Source: Kribbella pratensis
GTDB taxonomy: Bacteria; Actinomycetota; Actinomycetes; Propionibacteriales; Kribbellaceae
Reading direction: 5' to 3'
Assembly: GCF_004366075.1 (NCBI RefSeq)
Contig: NZ_SODU01000002.1
Coordinates: forward strand, 186,001 to 250,000
DNA: 64,000 nt
Below the pieces are notes generated by a model. It made no database searches, was not told where the DNA came from, and was given only the letters and a program-made list of their open reading frames with translations. Shown here in pieces: positions 9,730 through 18,505 of this stretch. The translations under genes were made by a program, and so were the position numbers. Numbering within the stretch: the first letter of the stretch is position 1; each line of letters begins with the position of its first letter.

Positions 9730-10169
9730 ACGACGCAGAAGTCGTTGCCTTCGGGGTCCTGCATCCACAGGTGGTCGAGGGTGGTGGAGTTTTCCATGGG
9801 GATCTCGCGGACGAGGGTGGCGCCGGCTTCGATGAGGGTTTCGGCGGTGGCGCGGATGCGTTGTTCGCGCAGGTGCTGGGGGACGGCGCGGCCGCCTGCT
9901 ACCTGGAGGTCCAGGTGCAGGCGGTTCTTGACGGTGCGGGGCTCGGGGACCTTGAGGAACGAGATGCTCGGCAGAACGCCGTTCGGGTCCGAGATCGAGG
10001 CGCCGTCGTTCCACTCGTCCTTGGGGACGTTCAGGTCGGTGAGCCAGTCCTCCCAGGTGTCCCAGCCTTGCGGCGGATCCGCCTCCGTGTAGCCGAGCGC
10101 CGTACACCAGAAGCGCGCGACGAGGGCCGGATCCGCGCAGTCGATGGTGAGCGTCCAGTTGGTCGTCAT
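9726..10169 (-). CDS. VOC / glyoxalase-like domain protein
   Basis: A 147-residue protein beginning MTTNWTLTIDCADP. It has the pattern of actinobacterial glyoxalase-like single-domain proteins (LVARFWCTALGY, HLDLQVAGG, DHLWMQDPEGNDF). The family binds a metal through His/Glu residues and includes dioxygenases, isomerases and resistance proteins; the substrate is not predictable. The ATG at 10169 was preferred over the upstream start at 10199. Its 3' end overlaps the convergent hydrolase gene by 4 bp. Confidence 0.75.
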   Translation of the reverse strand: MTTNWTLTIDCADPALVARFWCTALGYTEADPPQGWDTWEDWLTDLNVPKDEWNDGASISDPNGVLPSISFLKVPEPRTVKNRLHLDLQVAGGRAVPQHLREQRIRATAETLIEAGATLVREIPMENSTTLDHLWMQDPEGNDFCVV

Positions 10170-10205
10170 ACCGGCCACTGTGCCGCTCACCACCGACAAT
10201 TTTCC

Positions 10206-11021
10206 TCAGGTACGGCGGCGGTAGGCGCGGATCGCCAAGGGCGCGAAGACCGCGACCAGACCGACCATCCAGGCCAGCGTGATCAAGAGCGGCTTCTGGA
10301 GTGCACCGCCGCCCATCAGGGCGCGCTCGGTGTCGACCAGGTACGTGATCGGGCTGACCTTGGTGAAGGCCTGCAGGAAACCGGGCAGCGTGCTGGTCGG
10401 GACGAAGATGTTGCTGCCGAAGGTCAGCGGGAACATCACCAGGAAGGCGATGCCCTGCACGCCTTGGGCGGTCTTCATGACCAGGCCCAGCCAGACCCAG
10501 ATCCAGCACATCGACAGCGCGAACAGCAGCACGATCAGCATGCCCAGGAGGCCGTTGCCGACCCCGTTGTCGAAGCGGAAACCGAGCACGAACCCGCTCG
10601 TCATCAGGATCACGATCGACAGCGAGTAGCGGACCGCGTCTCCGAGGACGGCACCGATCAGCGGCGAGACCCGGGCGATCGGCAGGCTGCGGAACCGGTC
10701 GAAGACGCCCTTGGCGAAGTCGTCGTTCAGACCGACCCCGGTGCCCATCGTCGCGAACACCACGGTCTGCACGAGCAGGCCGGGCAGCAACTGCGGCAGG
10801 TAGCCGCGCCAGCCGCCGCCCCCGGCGATCGCGCCTCCGAAGACGAACAGGAACAGCGCCAGAAAGATGATCGGCTGGAACGTCACGTCCGCCAGGGCTT
10901 CCGGGTTCTGCCGGATCCGGACGATGTTCCGCCAGGCGAGTGTCAGGCTCTGCTGTACCCAGGCGAACGGCCGCGAGCGGTGGCCCAGGTGCGCGGCGGG
11001 TTCAAGAGTCGCAGTGTTCAT
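10206..11021 (-). CDS. DrrB-type ABC-2 transporter permease
   Basis: A 271-residue integral membrane protein with about six hydrophobic helices, opening with ETAT-like polar sequence then SLTLAWRNIVRIRQNPEAL. It has the ABC-2 motif region SLPIARVSPLIGAVLGDAVRY. It is translationally coupled (ATGA overlap) to the ATPase upstream. DrrAB exporters move daunorubicin-like drugs or lipids outward. The substrate here is unknown. Confidence 0.85.
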   Translation of the reverse strand: MNTATLEPAAHLGHRSRPFAWVQQSLTLAWRNIVRIRQNPEALADVTFQPIIFLALFLFVFGGAIAGGGGWRGYLPQLLPGLLVQTVVFATMGTGVGLNDDFAKGVFDRFRSLPIARVSPLIGAVLGDAVRYSLSIVILMTSGFVLGFRFDNGVGNGLLGMLIVLLFALSMCWIWVWLGLVMKTAQGVQGIAFLVMFPLTFGSNIFVPTSTLPGFLQAFTKVSPITYLVDTERALMGGGALQKPLLITLAWMVGLVAVFAPLAIRAYRRRT

Positions 11022-12007
11022 CGGCTCGCTCCTTCCAGTACGGCGTCGGGCTGCTTCTCTTCGGCGGTGTGCCCGGTCAGCGCCAGGAACACCTCGTCCA
11101 GGCTGGGCAGCCGCAGCGACAGCTCGGTCACCGCGATCCCTGCCTCGTCCAGCCGCCGTACGACGACCGGCATCGACGAACCGTCGCTGACCGGAACGCT
11201 GACGAGGGTGTTCACCACGTCGACGTTCGGACGTGACCCGGTCGACTCGGCGACGATCGCGGCGACCCGCTCGAGGTGGGCCGGCTCGGCCGGCCGGACA
11301 TCCAGCGACTGCTTGCCCGCCTGCGCCTTGAGCTCGGCGGGCCGCCCGTTCGCGACCACGGAGCCCTTGTCGAACACCACGATCGAGTCGGCCAGCGCGT
11401 CGGCCTCTTCCAGGTACTGCGTGGTGAGCAGGACCGTGGTGCCGTCGAGCACCAGGTTGCGGACCGTTTCCCAGACGCCGTTGCGGGCATGCGGGTCGAG
11501 TCCGGTCGTGGGCTCGTCGAGGTACAGGATGCTCGGGTTGCCGACCAGGCTCGAGGCGAGGTCGAGGCGGCGACGCATACCGCCGGAGTACGTCTTCGCG
11601 GTCCGGTCACCGGCGTCGACCAGCTCGAACCGCTCCAGCAGCTCGTCCGCCTTGGCGCGGGCCTGCGGTCGCGAGTAGCCGAGCAGGCGGCCGATCATGA
11701 TCAGGTTGCGGCGGCCGGACATGTCCTCGTCGACAGAGGCGTACTGCCCGGTCAGCCCGATGATGCTGCGGACCTTGCCCGCCTCCCGTACGACGTCGTA
11801 CCCGCCGACGGTGGCCTGGCCGCTGTCCGGCCGGAGCAGCGTGCCGAGGATGCGGACCGCGGTCGTCTTGCCGGCGCCGTTCGGGCCGAGGACTCCGAGG
11901 ACCGTGCCGGTGGGCACGCTCAGGTCGACGCCGGCAAGCGCGGTCGTACTGCCATATTTCTTGACCAGACCGACCGCCTCGATGGCGACCTGGTTCGTTG
12001 TGGTCAT
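11018..12007 (-). CDS. DrrA-type ABC exporter ATP-binding protein
   Basis: A 329-residue protein with Walker A GPNGAGKTTAV, signature YSGGMRRRLDLASSL and Walker B ILYLDEPTTGLD. A C-terminal DrrA-type domain ends in SLDEVFLALTGH. It powers the downstream permease. The ATG at 12007 has a strong GGGAGGAA site; longer forms to 12064 are rejected. Confidence 0.9.
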   Translation of the reverse strand: MTTTNQVAIEAVGLVKKYGSTTALAGVDLSVPTGTVLGVLGPNGAGKTTAVRILGTLLRPDSGQATVGGYDVVREAGKVRSIIGLTGQYASVDEDMSGRRNLIMIGRLLGYSRPQARAKADELLERFELVDAGDRTAKTYSGGMRRRLDLASSLVGNPSILYLDEPTTGLDPHARNGVWETVRNLVLDGTTVLLTTQYLEEADALADSIVVFDKGSVVANGRPAELKAQAGKQSLDVRPAEPAHLERVAAIVAESTGSRPNVDVVNTLVSVPVSDGSSMPVVVRRLDEAGIAVTELSLRLPSLDEVFLALTGHTAEEKQPDAVLEGASR

Positions 12008-12106
12008 CGGTTCCTCCCAGCTTTCGCACTTCACTGGGACTACCGTGCCGCGGAGGCCTGGCACCGCTCTGGCACTCGGCTGTCAGGCCGTGACAGCGCG
12101 CTGGTA

Positions 12107-13423
12107 TCAGCCCTTGAGCGGGACGATCTCGTTGGCGAGCAGGGCCTGGTAGGCCTCGGGGTTGTACCGTGCCAGGTTGCCGCGGGCCTTCCGCCGGTAC
12201 TTGAGGATCTGCCGGGTGCCGATCGCCCACAGCACGTACTGGAACGCCAGCGCGAACTTGAAGTCGTCGATCGCCTGCGGTGCACCACCTGACGACGCGT
12301 CGAGCAGTACGCCGACCATGCCGATGCAGATCAGGGTGGCGATGAACCCGCCGGTGTTGACCATTCCGTTGGCCGCACCGAACCGCGTTGTGGGGTTGAA
12401 CGTCCGCGCGTAGTCCAGACCGAGCATCGAGCCCGGTCCGCCGGCCGCCTGTACGACGATGAGCGCGAGGAGCACCGGCAGCGGCGCACGACCCGGCCAG
12501 AGCAGTACGACGGTCCACATCACGACCGAGCCCGCGATCACCGCCAGCACGATCCACGAGCGGTAGAACGGGAACTTGGCGGCGTACCGCCCGACCAGCG
12601 GGCCGTAGCAGAGCCCAGCCAGCACAGGAATGATCAGCATGGCCGCAGCGGTCGTCGGAGCGAGTCCCTGTCCCTGTACGAGGAACGGGTAGCCCCAGAG
12701 CAGTCCGAACGTGCTCCCGGAGAAGCTGGTGGTGAAGTGGGTCCACAGACCGAGTCGCGTACCCGGCTCCTGCCAGGCACGGCGCAGGTTCTTCTTGACC
12801 TCGTGCAGCGGCTGCTTGGCCCGGCGGAGCGGTTCGTCGTACGGCGTGTCCTTGATGAGGAACAGGACGAGTAGACCGGCCAGGAGGCTCAGCACGCTCG
12901 CACTGGCGAACGTGGTCGTCCAGCCGAAGGCGTGGAAGGCAGCGGCCATCGGCACGGTCGACATGATCGCTCCGAGGCCACCGAGCATTCCGGTCGCCTG
13001 CGACATCACAGGCTGCCGTAGCGCGGGGAACCAGGACATGACTACACGCAGCACGCTGATGAAGACCAGTGCGTCGCCTACACCCAGTACGGCGCGTGCG
13101 GCGAGCGCAGCGGGGTACGAGTCGACCAGGCTGAAGGCCGACTGCGCTACGAACAGTAGTCCGGACGCGGTGATCAGGAGGCGCTTGGAGCCGTACCTGT
13201 CGAGTAGTACGCCGACTGGGACCTGCATGGCGGCGTACACCGTGAGCTGTACGACGGTGAAGCTCGCTAGAGCGGATGCGGAGATGTCGAAGCGTTCTGC
13301 GGCCTGGAGGCCGGCCACGCTCATCGAGCCGCGGTGCAGCACGGTCACGAGGTACGTCAGGACAGCAGTGGCCCACACCGCCCAGGCTCGCCGTCCGCCC
13401 AGGGGGAAGAGGAGTTCGGTCAC
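12107..13423 (-). CDS. Major facilitator superfamily transporter
   Basis: A 438-residue protein with about 12 membrane helices. It has the MFS A-like motif GVLLDRYGSKRLLI between helices 2 and 3. The start is a GTG overlapping the TGA of the GntR gene (GTGA), so the regulator and transporter are co-translated. The substrate is unknown; pairing with an FCD-type GntR suggests an organic acid or similar small molecule. Confidence 0.85.
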   Translation of the reverse strand: MTELLFPLGGRRAWAVWATAVLTYLVTVLHRGSMSVAGLQAAERFDISASALASFTVVQLTVYAAMQVPVGVLLDRYGSKRLLITASGLLFVAQSAFSLVDSYPAALAARAVLGVGDALVFISVLRVVMSWFPALRQPVMSQATGMLGGLGAIMSTVPMAAAFHAFGWTTTFASASVLSLLAGLLVLFLIKDTPYDEPLRRAKQPLHEVKKNLRRAWQEPGTRLGLWTHFTTSFSGSTFGLLWGYPFLVQGQGLAPTTAAAMLIIPVLAGLCYGPLVGRYAAKFPFYRSWIVLAVIAGSVVMWTVVLLWPGRAPLPVLLALIVVQAAGGPGSMLGLDYARTFNPTTRFGAANGMVNTGGFIATLICIGMVGVLLDASSGGAPQAIDDFKFALAFQYVLWAIGTRQILKYRRKARGNLARYNPEAYQALLANEIVPLKG

Positions 13424-14166
13424 CGAGTGCCCCGCAGATCGCTCGCGGCTTCGGCAATGTGGGCGATGACGAGCTCACGGAAGCGCTTGACGCTGTTGGC
13501 GCCGAGCGCGTCGATCATCTCCTGGTGCGCGGTGATGGACTTGTCCATCCGCACCGGCTGGACCTCGATCCCGGGCACGCCCATCCGGACCTGACGGTCC
13601 CGCAGGCTGTTGTAGAGCTTCGCCAGGATTTGGTTGCCCGCGGCATCGACGATGGCCTCGTGGAAGGCCCGGTCGGCCTCCAGGAAGCTCTTCGCGTCAC
13701 CGGCCTTGCGGTGCGCGCGCATCTCGTCGACGCGCTCGGTCAGCGTCTCGATCAGCCGCTTGCGCCGCGGCCAGACCTTGGCGGCCGCGTGCGTCTCGAT
13801 CAGCTCGCGGGCCTCGAGGACGTCGTCGATCTCCTGCGGCAGCACCGGCAGGACGAGCGCGCCGCGCTTCGGGTACAGCTTGACGAGGCCGGACTCCTCG
13901 AGGCGGAGCAGCGCCTCGCGTACCGGCGTACGGGAAACACCGACCGCGGTCGCCAGCTCACCCTCGGTGACCAGCTCGCCGCCGGGGTAGACGCGGTCCA
14001 GGATCGCGGCCTTCACGTACGCATACACGCGCTCGGCCGCGGGGATCTTCTCCACCCCCGGCGCCGCCTCGACGACCACGCGAGCGATCTCCGCGGTCTC
14101 GTCACCCAAGATCAACGCATCCGGCGCCTGCGCCGGCTCCCCGCCTACCACTGAACTCCCACCCAT
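13420..14166 (-). CDS. GntR-family regulator, FCD type
   Basis: A 248-residue protein. A winged HTH at about residues 42-105 contains YPGGELVTEGELATAVGVSR followed by [16 protein letters not shown]. The helical FCD effector domain has metal-ligand-like residues in EADRAFHEAIVDAAGN. A disordered 40-residue N-terminus precedes the HTH. It is upstream of, and coupled to, the MFS gene. A likely operator lies at 14183-14203. Confidence 0.87.
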   Translation of the reverse strand: MGGSSVVGGEPAQAPDALILGDETAEIARVVVEAAPGVEKIPAAERVYAYVKAAILDRVYPGGELVTEGELATAVGVSRTPVREALLRLEESGLVKLYPKRGALVLPVLPQEIDDVLEARELIETHAAAKVWPRRKRLIETLTERVDEMRAHRKAGDAKSFLEADRAFHEAIVDAAGNQILAKLYNSLRDRQVRMGVPGIEVQPVRMDKSITAHQEMIDALGANSVKRFRELVIAHIAEAASDLRGTR

Positions 14167-14182
14167 ACGGCTCGTATCTCTG

Positions 14183-14203
14183 TTGTATCTATCTTACACA
14201 CAA
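14183..14203. promoter_or_regulatory. AT-rich imperfect palindrome, candidate GntR operator/promoter
   Basis: The 21-bp stretch begins TTGTATCTAT and ends TACACACAA; TTGT and ACAA form the ends and 7 of 10 base pairs match. It sits 17 bp upstream of the GntR ATG in otherwise GC-rich DNA, and on the minus strand contains TAAGAT as a possible -10. FCD-type GntR operators commonly have this TTGT...ACAA form. Confidence 0.45.
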
Positions 14204-14237
14204 CCTAATCCACCGCTGAGGCCGGGTATTCCCCAAC

Positions 14238-14269
14238 TTGTCCACGAGTTATCCACAGGCCGATCCACA
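14238..14269 (+). promoter_or_regulatory. Cluster of three DnaA-box-like 9-mers
   Basis: TTGTCCACG (14238-14246), TTATCCACA (14249-14257) and CGATCCACA (14261-14269) occur in the same orientation within 32 bp, in the gap between the GntR and protease genes. TTATCCACA is the classic DnaA box. A second copy, with the identical 15-bp context GTTATCCACAGGCCG, is at 31877-31891. There is no dnaA or dnaN gene here, so this is not called an origin. Confidence 0.45.
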
Positions 14270-14398
14270 GGATGTGGGGAACTGAGAGTGATGCAGGGTT
14301 TCCCGTGTGTTGGGGATGAAGGACTCCGTCTGTGGCGAATCCGTCCTAAAGTCTCGGCATACCGGGCCCGTCCGCCCGGTCAGCCCTGAGGAGGCATC

Positions 14399-15784
14399 TT
14401 GTCCCGAACGTCTCGCCCCCGCCGACTGGCGGCCGGCCTCTCCGCCATCGCCCTGGCGTGTGTGTCGCTGGGTGCCGCGACCACGGCGCAAGCCGACCCG
14501 GCTCCCGGCCCGCTGATGAACTACGTGGTGAACACGAAGGCCACGCCCGGTCACGTCCGGAAGACCGAGGATGCGGTAAAAGCGGCCGGCGGAACCGTCC
14601 TGGTCTCGTACCGGCAGCTCGGCGTGGTGATCGCGCAGTCGACGAACCCCGACTTCAAGACCGACGTCCGCGTTTCGCGTGACGTGCAGTCGGTCGGCGC
14701 CACCCGGACCGCCGCGGTCAGCGAAGGCCCCGGCGGGCTGAACTCGAACGACCTCGCCGACGCGACCCCGGTCGCCGACCCGCGTGAGGGCGAGCAGTGG
14801 GACATGGTCCAGATCAAGGCGGACCAGGCGCACGCGGTGACCGACGGCTCCCGGAACGTGCTGGTCGGCATCAACGACAGCGGCGTCGACGACACCCACC
14901 CCGACCTCGCGCCGAACTTCGACGCGGCGGACTCGGTCAGCTGCGTGAACAACGGCGTACCGGACACCACCACGGGCGCCTGGCGGCCGACGACCAGCGC
15001 GCACGGCACGCACGTGGCCGGCACGGTCGCCGCGGCCCGGAACGGCGTCGGGATCGTCGGAGTCGCACCCGGCGTACGGATCGCATCCGTCAAGGTCGTG
15101 AACGACGCCGGCTTCATCTACCCGGAGTACTCGATCTGCGGGATCGTGTGGGCCGCCCAGCACCGGATGGCCATCACGAACCACAGCTACTTCATCGACC
15201 CGTACGAGTTCTGGTGCAATGACAACGGGGACCAGGGCGCGGTGCAGGAAGCCGTACGGCGCGCGTACGCGTGGGCGACCGACCAGGGCACCCTCTCGGT
15301 CGCGGCGGCGGGTAACTCGAACTACGACCTGTCCAACAAGACCACGGACGCCAACAGCCCGAACGACTCGACCGCCGTCACGCGGACGATCAACAACGAC
15401 TGCCTCGACATGCCCACCGAACTGCCAGGCGTCATCACCGTCGCCAGCACCACGCAGGCCCGCGTGAAGAGCAGCTTCTCCAACTTCGGCCTGAACAAGA
15501 TCGACGTCGCCGCCCCCGGCAGCTCGATCCTGTCCACAGTCCCCGGCGGCTACGCCAAGTTCAGCGGTACGTCGATGGCGTCGCCGCACGTCACCGGCAT
15601 CGCGGCCCTGATGAAGTCCACCCACCCGTGGTGGGGCCCACGCGACATCGAGCGCGCCCTCCACCAGGAAGCGGACGACACCGCCTGCCCCACCACCCCC
15701 GACCCCCGCTGCACCGGCACCACCGCCAACAACGCCTTCTACGGCGAAGGCATCGCCGACGCCCTAGACGCCGTAACCCCCTGA
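14399..15784 (+). CDS. Secreted subtilisin-like serine protease (S8)
   Basis: A 461-residue protein with a signal peptide (cleavage near ATTAQA-DP, residue 32), then a pro-region to about 130. The S8 catalytic domain has Asp160 (VGINDSGVDDTHPDL), His202 (SAHGTHVAG), oxyanion Asn306 (AAAGNSN) and Ser392 (FSGTSMASPHVTG). There is no C-terminal domain, so it is probably released. The start is TTG at 14399, supported by the strong GAGGAGG at 14388-14394. A perfect 13-bp hairpin follows the stop. Confidence 0.92.
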   Translation: MSRTSRPRRLAAGLSAIALACVSLGAATTAQADPAPGPLMNYVVNTKATPGHVRKTEDAVKAAGGTVLVSYRQLGVVIAQSTNPDFKTDVRVSRDVQSVGATRTAAVSEGPGGLNSNDLADATPVADPREGEQWDMVQIKADQAHAVTDGSRNVLVGINDSGVDDTHPDLAPNFDAADSVSCVNNGVPDTTTGAWRPTTSAHGTHVAGTVAAARNGVGIVGVAPGVRIASVKVVNDAGFIYPEYSICGIVWAAQHRMAITNHSYFIDPYEFWCNDNGDQGAVQEAVRRAYAWATDQGTLSVAAAGNSNYDLSNKTTDANSPNDSTAVTRTINNDCLDMPTELPGVITVASTTQARVKSSFSNFGLNKIDVAAPGSSILSTVPGGYAKFSGTSMASPHVTGIAALMKSTHPWWGPRDIERALHQEADDTACPTTPDPRCTGTTANNAFYGEGIADALDAVTP

Positions 15785-15787
15785 ACC

Positions 15788-15819
15788 GAGCGGGGGTCCC
15801 CCGCCCGGGACCCCCGCTC
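15788..15819 (+). terminator. Hairpin terminator after the subtilisin gene
   Basis: GAGCGGGGGTCCC (15788-15800) and GGGACCCCCGCTC (15807-15819) form a perfect 13-bp stem with a 6-nt loop, 4 bp after the stop codon. No T-tract follows. Confidence 0.8.
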
Positions 15820-15825
15820 ACCGCA

Positions 15826-15955
15826 GGAACTGGCTCACCGGGAACTGTGGTTCGCCGGGAATGTGGTCTGCCGGCGAACTGTGGTTTAGCCCGGGAAACT
15901 GAGGTTTGCCGGCGACGAAGAGATGTGGATTGCCGAGGAAACTGTGGTCATCCCA
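15826..15955. repeat. Degenerate tandem repeats, unit GGAACTGTGGTTTGCCGG-like
   Basis: Seven neighbouring units of 15-23 bp share GGAA(A)CTGTGGT(T)TGCCGG. They begin at 15826, 15841, 15858, 15874, 15894, 15914 and 15937. They follow the protease terminator and do not encode a protein I can support. Confidence 0.6.
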
Positions 15956-16192
15956 CGCGGTGCTACGCACGGCTCCTCCGTCGCAGCGCTACGCGCCGCC
16001 CATCCTCCGGCTTAGCGCCGGCACATCCGTTTCCGGCTACCGCCGGAGTTGCGGGCTACCGCCCGCCAACCCGCACCTTCTGATCCGTAGGAGTCCGCGC
16101 ACAGTCATCTCTCCGCTCGCGAGACAGCGCGGATTGCGGCATGAGGGTGCGTTTCGTCTATCCAGCGGCCCGCGATTCGGGATCATGGGCTC
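15956..16192. other. Intergenic sequence without a recognisable gene
   Basis: Short open frames here have no protein-like composition. The stretch contains GC-rich small hairpins such as CCGGC...GCCGG near 16006-16023. The promoter of the next gene must lie here but I cannot place it. Confidence 0.4.
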
Positions 16193-16795
16193 GTGACTGT
16201 CAACGATGCCGACGCGCGGGTCGCCTTTCATCGGAAGGTGCACGCGCTTGAAGGGCTTCGGATCCACGCAGTGGACTATTGGGACATCCACAACTACGGT
16301 CCCGAGCCGGCCCGGTGGGATTACGGCGACTGGCATCACGCCGTCATGGGTGTGCAACTTTCTACGGACGCCGGCCCCGTGACCGTCACATGGACCAGCA
16401 CCTTCTACCCCTACGGCGTCGAGGTCTTCGCCGAACCCATCGGACGCCATCTTGTTCTGGGAGAGAACGGGCCGGAACGAATCGGCCCCGATGGCGAATC
16501 CCGCTGGACAGGCATCCTGGACACCCCTGTACTGCGGACGACGACATCGTGGGAGCGGATCGAACTTGGTCCAGCCACCTTGGCGAGCGGCGAGGTGGTC
16601 GAGCCTGCTCGTGTCGTCGAGATTCCTACTGCTCTGCGCCTGGACTTCAGCGCCGGTCCTGTCTGGTTCGCGGCCGCGAGCCCGCAATATCCGTCGATGG
16701 AACGTGCGTTCACGGCGGGCGACGAGATCATGATCGTCTTCTCGGCCGCGAAGATGCGCGACATGGGCTACGACGATCCGACCTTCGTGGCCTGA
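16193..16795 (+). CDS. Uncharacterised cytoplasmic protein
   Basis: 200 residues from a GTG start (TVNDADARVAFHRKVHALEG). It is rich in aromatic residues (DYWDIHNYG, RWDYGDWHHAVMG, TSTFYPYGVEVF). There is no signal peptide, membrane helix or motif I recognise. The frame shows strong third-position GC bias and ends cleanly (DDPTFVA), so I take it as real. It is followed by another unrecognised gene on the opposite strand. Confidence 0.6.
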   Translation: MTVNDADARVAFHRKVHALEGLRIHAVDYWDIHNYGPEPARWDYGDWHHAVMGVQLSTDAGPVTVTWTSTFYPYGVEVFAEPIGRHLVLGENGPERIGPDGESRWTGILDTPVLRTTTSWERIELGPATLASGEVVEPARVVEIPTALRLDFSAGPVWFAAASPQYPSMERAFTAGDEIMIVFSAAKMRDMGYDDPTFVA

Positions 16796-16894
16796 ACGCG
16801 GCGACTTGTCGACGCCTGGGATCAGGAACCAACCACGGAGGCGACGTCCCTAGCCGTCGGCGACCTGGTTCATGGCTGGCACGAGCGAAGGCCC

Positions 16895-17332
16895 CTAGAG
16901 CCAGGGTGGGTTGTATCGGGCCACGTAGGCGCGGGCGCGTTCTGTCGGATCTGCCCAGTACTGGTGCGGTTGTCGATGGACGTGCTTTTCACAGAACTCC
17001 CGAAGGTCAGTTCTGATCGTCTCCACCTCACGGACGGGGAGGCCCTCGAAGTCGCTGTTGGCCTGCAGGAGTTCGGACTCGAGGTTCCAACCCGACGCAT
17101 CGAACACCCACCTGCCCCACCTCGCGTACACATGTAGCGGATGCTCGAAGTCACCCAGGTACAGCGCCGCCAAGGCGATCCCCTGATCGGGATAGAAATC
17201 CCTGCACGTCCAGGCCAGCACATGGCATGCCCCACTCGAAAAGAACGCCTGATCCGTTCGTTCCCAGGAGACTCGTTGATCTGCCCGCTCGATCGCGGTC
17301 CGCCGGAACACCCCAGACGCCGTCACTGCCAC
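16895..17332 (-). CDS. Uncharacterised small protein
   Basis: 145 residues from a GTG at 17332. It contains FFSSGACHVLAWTCRDFYPD and ends DPTERARAYVARYNPPWL. The composition is globular with many aromatics and two Cys in the first half. No family recognised. Convergent with the 16193 gene, 99 bp apart. The start is uncertain, as several GTG codons lie near the 5' end. Confidence 0.55.
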   Translation of the reverse strand: MAVTASGVFRRTAIERADQRVSWERTDQAFFSSGACHVLAWTCRDFYPDQGIALAALYLGDFEHPLHVYARWGRWVFDASGWNLESELLQANSDFEGLPVREVETIRTDLREFCEKHVHRQPHQYWADPTERARAYVARYNPPWL

Positions 17333-17559
17333 GGGTCGATGCTAGCCAAGCGGTCGTACTTGACGATGTCTTGGTTGACGCGCGTTCGGGAGAGGCGGCA
17401 CGATGTGTCGCGGCGTGGCCTGCGCCTCACCTTCGTTGATCGTCCCCAGCGCGGTCCTCTGTGAAGGCAAAGGGACCTTGGTCTCGGGTCGTTATCGCTG
17501 GTCCTACCGTCTCGGACGTGGTTGCTGGGGAAGCCGTGTGCCGGGGCACGGAGGACGAA
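17333..17559. other. Divergent gap between uncharacterised gene and nitrilase-family gene
   Basis: 227 bp hold the two promoters. TTGACG occurs at 17357 and again near 17372, so tandem -35 elements for the rightward gene are possible. I see no clear -10 element and no gene. Confidence 0.3.
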
Positions 17560-18396
17560 GTGACGAACAGCAGGCAATCCCTTCGCATCGCGGTCGCTCA
17601 GACGACTGCCACCGCGGACATCCGCCACAACGGCGGCACGGTACGGCGGCTGATGCGCGATGCCGCGAGTGAGCGAGCTCGGTTGGTGCAGTTCCCCGAA
17701 GGTTTCCTGTCCGGATACGCCAAGGAACAGATCCAGGACTGGGGCGACGTCGACTGGCCGGCGGTCCGCGACGAACTCGAGCAGACCGCCGTACTGGCCG
17801 CCGAGCTGGGCATCTGGGTCGTACTAGGTTCCGCGCACCCGCTGACTCCACCACACCGGCCGCACAACAGCCTCTACGTGATCTCGGACGAGGGGAAGGT
17901 CGTCGATCGCTACGACAAGCGGTTCTGCTCGCACACCGAGATCACGAGCTTCTACAGCCCTGGGTTCGACCCGGTTGTCTTCGAGGTCGACGGGTTCCGG
18001 TTCGGGTGCGCGATCTGTATCGAGATCAATTTCCCCGACCTGTTCTCGCAGTACCGCGAACTCGGCGTCGACTGCCTGCTGCTGTCGGCCTATCCCGTCG
18101 ACGAGGTCTTCGAGGCCAAGGCGCGCGCCCACGCCTCGATCAACACGTACTGGGTCGCCATGGCGTTGCCCTCGCAGACCGCGCACCTGATGAACTCCGG
18201 CGTGATCGGTCCGGACGGTCGCTACCTCGCGCAACTCGACGGCGGTGAAGGCGTGGTGTACGCCGACCTGAACCGGCCCGACTTCGACATGTGGTTCGAG
18301 AAGGCCCGACCATGGCGCGACAGTGCGATGCACGGTCAGATCTACCGCAGCCAGCGGGTGGACGATCCACGAAGCACCGACCGCACCTGTCTGTAA
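17560..18396 (+). CDS. Carbon-nitrogen hydrolase (nitrilase superfamily)
   Basis: A 278-residue protein with the complete catalytic triad: Glu in QFPEGFLSGY, Lys in RYDKRFCSH and Cys in GCAICIEINFP. The alpha-beta-beta-alpha core is full length and there is no synthetase domain. The family hydrolyses amides or nitriles such as omega-amides and N-carbamoyl compounds; the substrate is not predictable. GTG at 17560 is preceded by a GGAGGAC site. In-frame sequence back to 17461 is not protein-like. Confidence 0.83.
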   Translation: MTNSRQSLRIAVAQTTATADIRHNGGTVRRLMRDAASERARLVQFPEGFLSGYAKEQIQDWGDVDWPAVRDELEQTAVLAAELGIWVVLGSAHPLTPPHRPHNSLYVISDEGKVVDRYDKRFCSHTEITSFYSPGFDPVVFEVDGFRFGCAICIEINFPDLFSQYRELGVDCLLLSAYPVDEVFEAKARAHASINTYWVAMALPSQTAHLMNSGVIGPDGRYLAQLDGGEGVVYADLNRPDFDMWFEKARPWRDSAMHGQIYRSQRVDDPRSTDRTCL

Positions 18397-18411
18397 AACC
18401 CGGCCGTCGTC

Positions 18412-18492
18412 GAGTCGTGGCGATTGGCTCCGACCCCGATCGCCGAGTCGTGGATCGAGGCTCGAATCTTCAGCCAATTCCCACGACTCGGC
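18412..18492. terminator. Overlapping inverted repeats between convergent genes
   Basis: Left arm GAGTCGTGGCGATTGGCT (18412-18429) pairs 16 of 18 with 18472-18489. A second copy, GCCGAGTCGTGG (18442-18453), pairs perfectly over 12 bp with CCACGACTCGGC (18481-18492). The two stems exclude each other. The position between a rightward and a leftward stop codon suggests termination. Confidence 0.6.
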
Positions 18493-18505
18493 GGGCGAGG
18501 AGCGG

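Noticed and set aside
8745..11678. Open frame of 977 codons across the hydrolase, VOC and ABC genes
   Set aside because: Crosses several well-supported genes in other frames; low-complexity Arg-rich translation.
14238..14269. Replication origin
   Set aside because: Only three boxes and no dnaA, dnaN, gyrB or recF nearby.
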